Assembly: GCA_964247055.1 (NCBI GenBank)
Contig: OZ176054.1
Location: forward strand, 3,224,001-3,288,000
DNA from: Paragordius varius
Lineage: Eukaryota; Nematomorpha
Direction of reading: 5' to 3'
DNA: 64,000 nucleotides
This document shows, in pieces, positions 35,178 through 47,335 of this stretch. Positions within the stretch are counted from its first letter, which is position 1; each line of letters starts with the position of its first letter. The position numbers were made by a program, and so were the translations under genes. The notes under the pieces were generated by a model, which was not told the origin of the DNA, did no database searches, and saw only the letters and a program-made list of their open reading frames with translations.

Positions 35178-36723
35178 TGATAGGAAAATATCAGGATTAT
35201 CATGGTGCATTTGGTTTGAACCGAATTATTAAAGAAAGTTATTTACAGTAAGTGCTCCGTATAAAATTGGAAAAGGGACGCATTTTTTCAATTATATTTT
35301 TTGGTGAATGCTAAATGTTTTATTCCAAAAAATATCACTAAAATATGACATAAACTCCATATAAAAAGCAAAACAATATTTTAAAAATTTTAAATTTTTA
35401 GATGTGGCTCTAAAAGTCCCAATTTTTTTGGCTCTTTTAAAATGAACCGTACTCTTAAAAAACGCAAAAATCCGACATTGTGCAATTATTTTAAATATAT
35501 GCTAAATTTTGATATCAACTTTATATATTTTTTTAAAAAATGGATACTTTTAAAAATTTATTAGCAAAATCTTGTTGAAGCGTACTTCATACTATTTTGA
35601 GCACGATGGAAACGATTAAACGGTTGAGATGTTAGGCCATTTATATATATAATTCGATAATACTCGGATTTTCATTAAAATATTCATTCGTCAAAATTAT
35701 GTATAATAAAAATTGTTTTTTCACAAAAATGCACCAAAATTTGCAAGCAAACATTTAACTCTGAATGTTCAACATCATCGAATTATTTGGAAAAAATTTT
35801 TTATTATATCTCAAACCGTTATACAGTTGCCATCATGCTTCAAAACAGTTTGAGGTACGCTTCAACAAAATATCTCAGTTTTATTTATGCAAAAAAATAA
35901 GATAACTAATAAAAATTAATGTTTAGAGACGTGATGGTATAGTAGGTAGGGTGCCGGACTCTTACACTGCCCTGAGTTTGAACCCGAGACTACGCAATTT
36001 TTCCATAATCACTGTCAGCCCTGGGCAGGCGAGTGTTAAAGCCTTCACAAGTCCGGATACAATTTAAGTCCTTGCCCTTTAATAAAAAAGAGACTCTAAA
36101 CTGTACAAAAAAATAAAAAATAATGTTTGGGAAAATATTAAAAAATATCATACCTCCCACCTAATGAGTAAGGATATCGTAAAAACTCTTTATTTTTTAT
36201 GAAAACAGGTTATTTCGTATCATCTGCCATATATAATAAATTTTAAATTTTTATATATAATTTTCCGTTTGGTAATTATAACAAAAAATAAACTTTCTAA
36301 TTATCAAACTTTTATAAAAATATCATAAATTATAATTTAAATTTTATACGAAGCCCTAGGTGAAAGAACCATTAGCCTGAATCTTACGGTGTAGAATCCG
36401 AGATTTATGGTTTCGCCACTGCGCAAAAGGTTGTAATACTGTGTTTTATGTATAATTCGAGCAAATAAATATTAACCAACTATAATAGGCCAATCTTAGT
36501 TTTGTACCTCAAAATGCATACAAATTAGGAGGTTATTTTTACAAAGGGTACTATATTTATTTCTAAAATAATTTTTTTGAATAAATAAAAGGTAAATAAT
36601 ATTTAATTAAAAAAATTAAATTTTTTTTAAATTCAAAAAGCAGTACAAAAAAGGACGCAGTACAGGCGCACTTTTTTTCAGAAAACACAGTACTGTACTG
36701 CGAAAAACAGCCTATATGGTCAC
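35032..36723 (-). mobile_element. TIR element A, copy 2, containing a SINE
   Basis: Reverse-oriented relative of 18701-20022. Left end 'tgtgaccagata', right end 'cagcctatatggtcacta'. The right part has the 'gcagtacag...cagtactgtactgcg' palindromic block. It carries the (TA)n tract at 35148-35174 and a tRNA-derived SINE at 35927-36118 that copy 1 lacks. It ends 40 bp upstream of the EXOG ATG. Confidence 0.75.
35927..36118 (+). mobile_element. tRNA-derived SINE inserted in TIR element A
   Basis: The head shows an RNA polymerase III A-box-like 'tggtatagtaggtaggg' and a B box 'gtttgaaccc', spaced as in tRNAs. A body with 'cagccctgggcaggcgag' and an A-rich tail follow. Flanks 'aaattaatgttt' and 'aaaataatgttt' look like target duplications. 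The matching site in element A copy 1 (about 19320-19335) is empty. Confidence 0.7.
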
Positions 36724-37382
36724 TATAATATAATGTTACATTTTTTTGGAATCAACCAAAAAATATCTGATTCAAATATAAAATGGTGCATAATTTATAG
36801 ATTATATTGTTAATAAAACAGTCCCTTTTCTGTCAAATATTTTTTTAATCTAAAAATGTCAATATTACACTTTAAATTAAAATAGCCAATTACATAAAAA
36901 TCGATAATTTGAAATAATATTAATTAGAATCTATGCTTCTTTCTCAAAAAATTATTTATATAATGATAAATTATTTTGGTTTGAAGAAAAAAACTATTTC
37001 GGCTCCGAAAATTCGGAATGTAATATGTTTCGGATTAACTTTGATAAAAAAGCTTTTATCTAGGTATTAGAGAGCAGGCAAATTTATTTAATCAACAATA
37101 CATTTATTGCCTATATTTTGGCTTCTAAAAAAGCGGTTGCGTTATGCTCTTAAATACCATCGAATACATATTTTTTAGTCGGATCACTATCATTGTTATT
37201 TTATAGTTGTTTATATTTAGTCTTCGGGAAGAAATATACTCAAATAAAATGTTTAAATTTAATTTCATTTGTTAGTATATATTTTATTTTAATTGATTTT
37301 AAGGATTATCTGAATTCTAATCCCTAAAAGTTTAAAAATGTAAAAAATTGAAGCTTTTGTGTCTACCATATATATAAATCGT
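36724..37382. other. Intergenic, nothing recognised
   Basis: AT-rich spacer without ORF or repeat family that I can identify. Confidence 0.35.
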
Positions 37383-38546
37383 TTATTATACGATTCAAAT
37401 TGGGGTATCTAAATACCTCAGACTATATTTGAGTTAGGATTTTTAAAAAACTGCTGAAGGAAACGGTCCTAATTTAAATTTATGCTACTATCCTATTAAA
37501 TTTATATAAATATGCCAAAATATCTAAATAAAATTTTGTTTTGAAAAAAAATTCCATGTCAAACTACTTCGACGCCATTTTTATTGTAAAAATTTTTTGC
37601 AAAATATCGTCTTCATTTAACACTTCGATTCAAATTGGGGTATCTAAATACCCCAGACTAAATTTAAATCAAAATTTTTAAAAAACTACTGAAGGAAACG
37701 GTCACAATTTGAATTTATGCTTCTATCCTGATAATTATTATATAAATATGCCAAAATATTTTGATAAAATTTTGTTTTGAAAAAAAGTTCCATCTCAAAC
37801 TACTTCGACGCCATTTTTATTTTACAAAAATTTTGCAAAATATCGTCTTCATTTAATTTTAAGGGTAAAACTAGAGCTTATTTTTTATATAAATTACATT
37901 TAACATTGATAGAAATAAAAAAAGCGGTTAATTTTGTATTATTTTTTAATTTTACAATTTGACACATGTCACGTTGACTAAATTTTTACCTTTCAGTTTT
38001 AGCTCAAAATAAGTAATATCAAGTATTTTTGAATAAAATTTTTTATATATTTCGGTTTATTAATGTTATATAAGTGCAAAATTTTGCCATGGTTTCGATT
38101 GCTTCCATACTTTGTAAAGTATTTGATTTTAAACAGGCCTGGGGTATCCAACTACCCCAATTCGAACGAAGGACTAAAATGAGTGTCTTGTATCCAAGTG
38201 TTAATATTAAGGGTAAAATTAAAACTAATATTTTTAAATTACATCTAACATTGTTAGAAATAGAAAAAGTGATTTATTTGTATTATTTTTCTATTTTACC
38301 ATGCTCACATGTCACGTTGACTAAATTACCTTTCGCTTTTTGCTTAAAATAAGTAATATCAAGTATTTTTAAATAAATTTTTTTTATATTTAGGTTTATT
38401 AATGTTATATAAGTGCAAGATTTTGCCATGGTTTCGATTCCTTTCATATGTTTTAAAAAAATTAAATTTAACCAGGCCTGGGGTATTTAACTACCCCAAT
38501 TTGAATCGAAGACTAAAATGAATGTGTTGTATCCAAGTGTTAATAA

Positions 38547-41500
38547 ATCATAATTTGTTATCAAATATTTTTTGCAAATTTAAGCTACTAGGACAGGGTT
38601 GCTAACACAAATAGCTTTATGGATGGGATTTTGAAATCCGGTTGGCTTCATATAAAAACGCATCATTTTTTTCAAGTCCAAATATATACTAGGATTTTTT
38701 TTATAAAATTCAAGCACGAAAAAATAATCTATTTATTTTTGCAATATAAATAGTGCGACTGATATGGTTGATTCTAATGTAGTAAGTATATGGACAAACT
38801 ATTGTTAAAGATAAATTATTATTAACTAACCAAAAAACGATATATCGCTAGCTTATAATTTTCTCCTTTAAAAGTTTTGATTTGATTAACGCACACTTTA
38901 CTATTCCAATATATTCGAGAGAGTAGGAAAAAAAGACTTCCTGTTTCAATAATAAACAAAAGGATCTTAAGCCTAATTATTTTTTAAAAGACATATAAGA
39001 AAATAAGGTTCATTTCATATAATATAAAGATGGCTTAAACGTATATCTTCCGTTTGCGTTTTTACGCTTGGGCATAACATTTTTTATAGAAAAAACCACC
39101 ATCCCAAATAACTATTGTCGATACATGATGTTGCTCATATATCTGTGTTCATCAAAGTCAAAATTTTTTCATTATTTTTTTCTAAAAAAGATGTATTTTT
39201 TTAGATTGATCAGTGCGATTCTTTTGATAGGAAACCCCCTGTTTTTAGTTAACAAATCATCAAAATTCAAACAAGAGAGTATTACATTTTTTTAGGACAA
39301 TTGGGAAATAGTGTAGAAAAATTAATTAAAAGAATTAAAATTCCAATTGCAACGATTCTGAAAGCAGACACAATGAACTGCTTATTTAAAAGCTAAAGTC
39401 CTTAATTTATTGGTTATCAGCAAAAACCTTCCATATAAAATCTATAAAAGGGTAATATGGTGTGTATAAACGCATTTTTTGGCTCATAAATTAACCAGTA
39501 TCAAACAATTGATGCAGATTATTTTAATATCCTTAATTTTTATGAGTTTAAAGAATAAATTTAAGAAATTAATACTTTAAATCGGCCAAAATCATTTTAT
39601 TTTAATTATCTTTAGAAATTCAACGAATTTTTTCGCGGGCTGTTAACACCCTTGGATTGCATAAAACTGTTTGCATCGCAAGTAAAAGCGCAAAACTTTA
39701 CAAGAGGACTTTAAAAATTTATTTTCGATTTTTCAAAAAACTCAAAAAGAAAAATATCTGTCGATTTGATTTTCGGCGTCATATTAACATAGTTCATCTA
39801 AATTTTAAATAATTATATCACTAATTAAAAAAAGGTTTTAAAATTTTTTATGGCGGTTTTACAAAGTTCAAACACTTTATATCGCGAATGCTATACATCA
39901 AATTTCATAAAAATCGAGCAATTTATATTTTCACTAATTATTTTAAATAGGAAATATATGGTTACTTACTGTGAGATAAAAATGTTTTATAAAAAATTTA
40001 TATTATGTCATTTTTGAGGACTAGAAACTATTTGATTTGGGGCTTTAAATGCATCTTAAAAATTATATAAACCATTTTTCAATCAAAAGCAACACTTTTC
40101 CAAGCTAACGTACCAATTTTTCAAGCAAACGAAAATGGCACATCTTTAGATTTAGACACTATTACTTATCATCACATATTAGATAAAGTCTATGTCAAAA
40201 ATAATTTTTTTTGTATTAAAAAAAACAGTTTATCGAATATTGAAAATGGAAAAAACTTATTCCTTCAGTAAGTTAATAACTAAAATTTTTTTCATCCTAA
40301 GATCTATTTTATTTAAATGTTTCAGCATCATGTATTAGACTGAAATGTTCGAAATGATTTTTATTTAACCACTTTATATCAGATTTCGAAAGTTTAACGA
40401 GCCTTTTTACTTATAACATAGGGATGATAAATAACTAGGCAATTATTATGGATGAGTAGTAAATTTATCAGTTTTGATACTTTTATACATATCATGATTC
40501 CATATTGTAATATAATAATGGGAAATAGTTAATTACCTGCATATTTAAATCGGAATTTCGAATTTTTATTCAATAGCTCCCATAATTTCACTAAATTTAT
40601 CATATACCCAAAAAACAGAGTATATTATAAGGATTTTAGCTGCTATTTCATAAGATTTTGTCGTTTTTATAAGTAAAACTTTTTTTAACCTTAATAAGTT
40701 TCATAACAATAGAAAAAAACTTAAAAGTTACATATAGATATAATTATTTTTATATGACAATATATGATGATGACCTTGTACCATTGTTGCGTAAAAGTTA
40801 CATTGTTTTCTATATATTTTTATGAATCGTTGCGTTGCATTTTTTAGTATTATTATAAAAAATATCAATATATTTTTGGCAAACTTTCAAATATGGTATG
40901 AAAATAACATACATGTAAATATAAATATATTAAACAAAAAGATTAATTTTAAATTAATAAAGTATACTTAGTAGCACTGCTCTATCCCGCATGAGAGGCT
41001 TAATATTTTGAATTTTTAAAATACCCTACATTTCATACTTTAAATATGAAATTAAAAACTTGTCAACAAAATTACGTTAAATTTACATTTAAATTTGCAT
41101 ATCAACCATCAGGAAAAAACTTTTTCCAAAGATATAATCAGTTGGATTCTCAAAAATATCTCATCACTGAAATGATATTTGAAAACTTTAGGATTTTCAC
41201 CCTCGACTAAAACTGAAAATAAAATACCATTTTTATTGTTGGCCGATAAGATAATTTATTATGATGGGCCATAAATGGCTAGCATAAAAATGTAACAGTC
41301 CAACAACACATTTTCTAAAAAAATTTACTCAAAGTCTAGATTTTCATGACTTACTTTTACAGGAAAAGGGACTAAATTAGGAGTTAACTTAATAAAACGT
41401 ACAACTTAGGAGCAACTTTCAATAAGTTGATTTAATTGAACATATTATACCCATTTGCTCTAAACGCGATTTTTGGAAACTATACTCTTCAATAGACCTG

Positions 41501-41757
41501 TTTTACATGTGATGTATAGGGTTAAGGTTATATTTAAAAAAGCGCACTATATTCTACGCATATTAAATATCTAAGAAAGAATTAAATGGTTTCAACTTTT
41601 TAGACTGCCTACAATAGCACATCTGGTCGATAAAAAATGACCTAAATAAAAATTGGTGTTTTAACTAATAATGTGCACTAAGGCATGTATAGAATCTAGC
41701 ATATTTAGATCAATTAAAATTTTAGAATTTAATGATGCTTTTAGTTTTGGTTTATTA
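38547..41757. other. Centre of the foldback-like region, no gene recognised
   Basis: AT-rich. Around 38590 there is a fragment of the hAT-like MITE family ('gttgctaacacaaatagc'). No convincing exon or ORF. Confidence 0.4.
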
Positions 41758-42047
41758 TGCCATTAAAAGTACAAATTCACTCTTAAACAATTCAAATTCA
41801 CCCTCGAACAATTCAAATTCACCCTCAAAAATTATATGTTTTTTAAGATTAAATATACCCATATTTTAAAAATCAACTATGCCATAAAGATATATTTCAT
41901 ATTAATTAGGAGTTATATTAATTCTATAAAGCATAATTTATTTTTAGGGTGAATTTGAAATGATTAAGGGTTAATTTGAATTGTTCGAGGGTGAATTTGA
42001 TTTGTTAAAGGGTAAATTGAATTGTAAATGGTATATATGGGTAGGTC
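41758..42047. mobile_element. MITE C with minisatellite termini, copy 1
   Basis: Left terminus carries tandem copies of 'caattcaaattcaccct', right terminus the inverse 'agggtgaatttgaattgtt', ending 'gtaaatggtatata'. The core has 'ttatatgttttttaagatta'. Copies: 46250, 55735, 59478, 60225. Confidence 0.75.
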
Positions 42048-42990
42048 CGAACATGCATTTATCACTGTAACCTCTTTCAAACCCTCTCTAACATATGTTT
42101 AAAATATAAAAAATAATTAATATAGAAATTTTTACTTGCCCATACTCACAAATTTAAATTCCAAAAAATTCAATTAATTGGTAGCTTTATATTCTCTGTA
42201 TTTTTCATAAGAGGACACCCGAGCTTTAAGTTTCTGGTTCGAATTTCAACTTAAAATACAAATTGCTTTTTTGATTAGCAAAATATTGAAATGTTCATTT
42301 CAGTCCTTTGATTCAAATTGAGGTAGTTGGTTACTCCAGGCCTGTTTAAAATTAAATTCTTTAAAAAATATGGAAGGTATCGAAACCATAGCAAAGTGTT
42401 GCACTTATATAACATTAACACTTGGATACAACACATTCATTTTAGTCCTTCGATTCAAATTGGGGTAGTTAGATACCCCAGGCCTGTTTAAAATTAAATT
42501 CTTTAAAAAATATGGAAGGAATCGAAACCATGGCAAGATTTTGCACTTAGAAAACATTGATAAACCGAAATACATAAAAATTTTTATTTAAAAATACTTA
42601 ATTTTACTTATTTTAAGCTAAATCCGAAAGGTAAAAATTTAGTCAACATGACATGTGAGCAATGGTAAAATTGAAAAATAATACAAAATAAACCGCTTTT
42701 TCTGTTTCTATCAATGTTAGATGTAATTTAAATTAGCTTTAATTTTATTCTTAAAATTAAATGAAGACAATATTTGCAAAAATTTTAAATATAAAAATGG
42801 CGTCGAAGTAGTTTGACATAAAACTTGTTTTTTTCAAAACGAAATGTTATTTAGATATTTTGGCATATTATAATCCTTATTGGGATAGAAGCATTTTAAA
42901 TTAGGACCGTTTCCTTCAGTAGTTTTTTAAAAATCCTAACTCAAATTTAGTCTAGGGTATTTAGATAACCCAATTTGAATCGAAGTGTTA

Positions 42991-44018
42991 ATAATGAATT
43001 TTGAAGGTATATAAAGGTTGCATATAAATGTCCCACCAATTAAAAAAACTAAAATACGAGTATTCTTTAAGAGATTTTAATAAAAGCGGCTGTTTAAAAT
43101 GAAAAGATTTATCAATAGCGCGTATTATCAGAATTTGTCGGAAAAGAACATTGAAAAAAATTACAATGGATATAGAAGGGATAAAAAGTATATTATCGTT
43201 AAACTTAATGTTTATATATATGCTAAAATATTCCAAATTTGCTTTTTACCAAAAAACCCTTAAACATTTATATTTGACTTAAATATTTAATATTTATATA
43301 ATATTAATTTCTTATTAAAAATTTATTTTTTCCACAATAAAACCTAGTAATGATTGCATAATGTACTAAATAAGATATAATTATATAATATACAATAAAC
43401 AATCCGGGCAAACTTAAATTCTCCCAAAAATTATCATTTCATAATAAATAAATATCTGCTATTGGCATGATGACTCAATGATATCCATTCGTTTTAGAAC
43501 GGACAGAATGATTAGTTTCCCATTTTGATTTCACTCCTGATCCTAGATCACTGGAAGGATCAAATAATTTTATTTTACCTAATATTAATATAATTATAGA
43601 GTGAAATTTCAATGTTAAAAAAATTTGATTATAAATATATCAAAATGTTTTTCTTTTGGAATTTGGCAAAATTTTGTAAAAGCTAACATCACATAGATGA
43701 AAAAGAGAACCCAAAAAAAATTATAAAACAAAAATATAATGTAAGATAGTTGCTTATATTTTTCATTTAAATAGAGTATTCTTTTTTTTTTTTAAAAAGA
43801 TCATTTATACAATATTTAAAATCTATAAATATTAATTAATTTTTAGGAACCATGATCAACGTCAGTCGTGGTGGAGGATAAACTTGGTGACCGGGATCTG
43901 AGAAAAGTACGATGGTTATGCTCAACACTAAATCAAAAATTTTGTGTAAATAAATAGAAATATTGAACAATTTATTCTGCATTCTTTTATAAGCATTTAA
44001 CTAATTAGCATTTCACTG
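42991..44018. other. Intergenic with two GC-richer islets
   Basis: AT-rich spacer. Two stretches stand out in composition, 43463-43560 and 43850-43925, neither with an ORF. The first has an ATGATGA near its start and CTGA near its end, the order of C/D box snoRNAs, but I see no terminal stem. No firm call. Confidence 0.3.
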
Positions 44019-45085
44019 TAAATTTTTTTTCACGAGTCAACTTATGACCAGCGAATACATTTAAAGTAAAAAATTTTTATTTAAAGACGACTTAGTTTTT
44101 GTAATAATGTGAAAAAACCAAAATTGGGCAAAAAGTGAAAATTAAGGATAATTAAAAAAATAATGATAAAACTTGAGATATTATGATTTATTCTCATTAT
44201 AGCAGATATTTAAAATTTTTAAATAGCCTTAAATCTTATAGTTAGGGTTTTTATTAAAACTCCAATCAAAAAATAGCGTTTTTCTTTTAACTAACTTAAA
44301 GACAAAAATTTTTTTATAACACTATATTAAAAGTTTTTAATTATTTACTAGCTAAACTCACTATGAAAATCGTAACATTCCTATTTCATCCGTAAAAAAA
44401 CCTATGTATCAAAATAAAACTAAAAAATAAGTGTTGTTTTTGTCATCTGGTTTATGGTATAAAAAATTTACTGTTTTATTTTGGAATCCTACATGGACAG
44501 GAATTTGAAGTATATAAAAATAAACAAATTATGATTTATAGTAGTTGGAATATCAACCAACAACGTATAAATTCCTGTAAGAACTCTGTTTTAAGACAAA
44601 TTTACAATTTTACTGGGATGTGTACGGAATTTCGGTTGATATTCTAATACATGCAAATCCTTTTTTGTATAAATTTTCTCTTTAACTCTCGCTCATGTAA
44701 TATACCAAAATAAAACAGTAATTATTTTATTCATAAAACAGATGACATAAAAATAAAAAACAATATTTTTTTAGTTAATAATATATGAATACTTTTATAT
44801 TCATAAAAATTTTTTGTTTTTTACGTTAATGGGAAAACGTGATTTTTTGAACTAAATTTTTATAAAAACCTTAACTATATGATTTTACTATTTATAAATT
44901 GTAAATATCTGCTAAAATGATAACAAACCATAATATCTCATATTTTATCATTATTTTTTATCATTATCCTTAATTTTTACTTGTTGCCCAATTTTAATTT
45001 TCTCTTTAGGTTTCAACTAGGTCGTTAATAAATAAAAAATTTTGCGGCAAATGAATTCGCTGGTCATAAGCTATTCCATGAAAAA
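44019..45085. repeat. About 1.07-kb imperfect palindrome (foldback MITE)
   Basis: Inverted arms of about 500 bp. Outer blocks are 'acttatgaccagcgaat' (about 44040) and 'attcgctggtcataagct' (about 45055). Inner blocks include 'tgtcatctggtttatg' and 'cataaaacagatgacat', with 'aaaataaaacagt' nearby. The centre is near 44570, around mirrored 'ggaatatcaacc' and 'ggttgatattc'. No ORF. Confidence 0.75.
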
Positions 45086-45331
45086 AATTTTATTGTTAAA
45101 AAAATCAACCCTTTTTTTGCACACAGTGTAATATGAAAATTATACAAGATAGCCAAAAATTATTTAGACAATGATTTTTGATTTATTAACTAAAACTTTA
45201 AAAATTATATAATGCTTAATGAACCTTAAACCATCTGTTTCCGCTACTATACTTATTAAAAATAGCGTATTACACTGCGGAATGAAATCCTTAAACTCAA
45301 CTAATCTAACCTTCTACAATCTATTTAAATG

Positions 45332-47301
45332 TTACCCATTGATTGATGGAGAGACATGTTTAGTTTCTTTAGTTTCAAGACGATCTATATGAGTTAGTTC
45401 AGGGGTATCCGAATGATTATTCTGATAATGTCCATTTTGTCCATTTGCAGTATTTAATTTTCGTATTCGTTTACGTCGACGACCATTAGATAATATGTGT
45501 TCATCAGCTAAACAGACAGATTCTTCTTTCGAAGGGGATGATGGTGTAGCCAATCTAAATTCCAAAGAATGGCCATTTTTCACTCTGGAATCAGAAGCTA
45601 AATTTTCTTGATTGATTGAATTTTGTAGCATAGATTTGTCGGTAAGACTATTTTGATATTCAGTGGAGGCAGTGTCTTCAATAAATTTTTTCCATCTTGG
45701 GTGTTTACCTAATTGGATTTGTTTATGTGTTAATGTCCATGTTTCGAAAAAACAATTATTAATAACCAAAAAGATGTCCCTTTAACCTAAAAATTCAAAG
45801 ACAAAATTCTACATTGCATATTTCAGAATTAGATGCACCTATAAAAGCAGTTTTTATGTTGTACCCAAGTTTCACCGCAAACAAATCCGGTTAGGATAAT
45901 TTCAAATTTTAAGCAGGTTTTTAGAAATTTTAAAACAAGGGTGGTCAACGCAAACAGCTTCACGGGCCGTATTCAACAAATATTATTAAATATTGTATTT
46001 TCCAAACATAAAATTATAAAATGTAATTGTTCGTTGTTTATATGATTTAAGTTAATTTGTTGTCAATCGGAAATATTCATTCTGAAATTTGTTGAGGAAG
46101 TATAAATTTTATTAATATTTTGGTGGCAAAAAAGAAATTGTGTAATTTTTCAAAATTTACGCGGGCTATAATATCTAGGAAGACCGCATGTTAGATACCC
46201 CTCTTCTAAAACAAAACGCAATGAATAATTAATCAATCAAGAGAGACGTCAATATATATCATTTACAATTCCAATTCACCCTCGAACAATCACTCAAATA
46301 AATTATATGTCTTTTAAGATTAAAACTTAGCTACATATTATTAAAAAATGAAATTTTGTTTTAAACCAAAATATTATTGAAAAAATAATAAAGTAGGCCA
46401 TAAAGATTTATTTCATATTAATAATGAGTTATAATATTAGTAGTTCGAAAACACATTAATTTATTTTTAGAATGAATAATTTGAATACTGTATATAGTAT
46501 ATATATATATATTACCCAAAGACAAAGGGTAATGTTGAGATGCCCCCATATTTAGCGTATTTCCATCACTGAGTGTTGAACTGGCTGAACTACTTCTTGA
46601 GGTTTCATCCTCGCTTGAACTACTGCTACTGCTGCTAGAGGAAGACGACCCGCTGGCTGACATTGTTGTGAGTTGACATAAAGCTTGAGTACTGGTATAA
46701 TGGCCATACCTATAAAATGTAAAAAATTCAAATTACCATTGATTATAAAGACGACCCTTTGACGCAAAAAAGTAAGAAAATAATAGTTTAAAATATCGGA
46801 AACGACTTTTTAATCTTTGGATTACCGTTGTGAAACACAACAAAATGATAAATGTCTGATTAGAGTTTTTATAACAAAAAGCCTGGGTAGCTGAATACGG
46901 TCCACATCTATAAAGACTTAAATTATTATAAAGATAAAACGCAAAAAAGTAGAAGGATTATAAATTCTTATTTGGATAACCATTGAGAAACGAAAAGATA
47001 GATACTAAATACATGTAATCTGAAGTCATAAGCATTTTTAATGCGAACAAAAAATAATGTACCCTTTATAAATACGCTTTTACCCAAGTTCAAATGCTAA
47101 AAACCGGTGGCAAAACGGTCATAATCAGTTATTTTGCTATTATTAATTAAAATTTTAAACCAGAATTTTATAATCATGTTATATGCGTTTAGAATGTATT
47201 GTTTCTATATGAAAAAGGCCATTTGCATATCTATATTAGGAGTATCCAACACAAATGGCTTCGCGGGCCGCATTTTGTCGAAAAAACTAGCAGGCCTCAT
47301 T

Positions 47302-47335
<34 letters not shown>

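Larger units (their letters stand above)
37383..42990. mobile_element. Foldback-like element: inverted arrays around a 3.7-kb centre
   Basis: The left array (37383-38546) and right array (42296-42990) are inverted relative to each other and each is built of subrepeats. Hallmark blocks are the palindrome 'ggggtatctaaatacccca' with 'ttcgattcaaatt', 'ctacttcgacgccattttta', 'actgaaggaaacggtc' and 'tgtatccaagtgttaat'. The order is A-A'-B-B' on the left and B-B-A reversed on the right. The centre (38547-42295) has no recognisable transposase and contains another MITE at 41758-42047. Resembles Foldback-type elements; alternatively two independent opposite insertions. Confidence 0.6.

Noticed and set aside
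37777-38352. Two plus-strand ORFs of 61 and 92 codons
   Set aside because: They lie in the inverted subrepeat arrays and are not preserved between array units.
45709-45778. JMJD6 exon 9 starting at 45785 or 45778
   Set aside because: Those acceptors are out of phase with exon 8; the acceptor before 45708 is in phase and has a good context.
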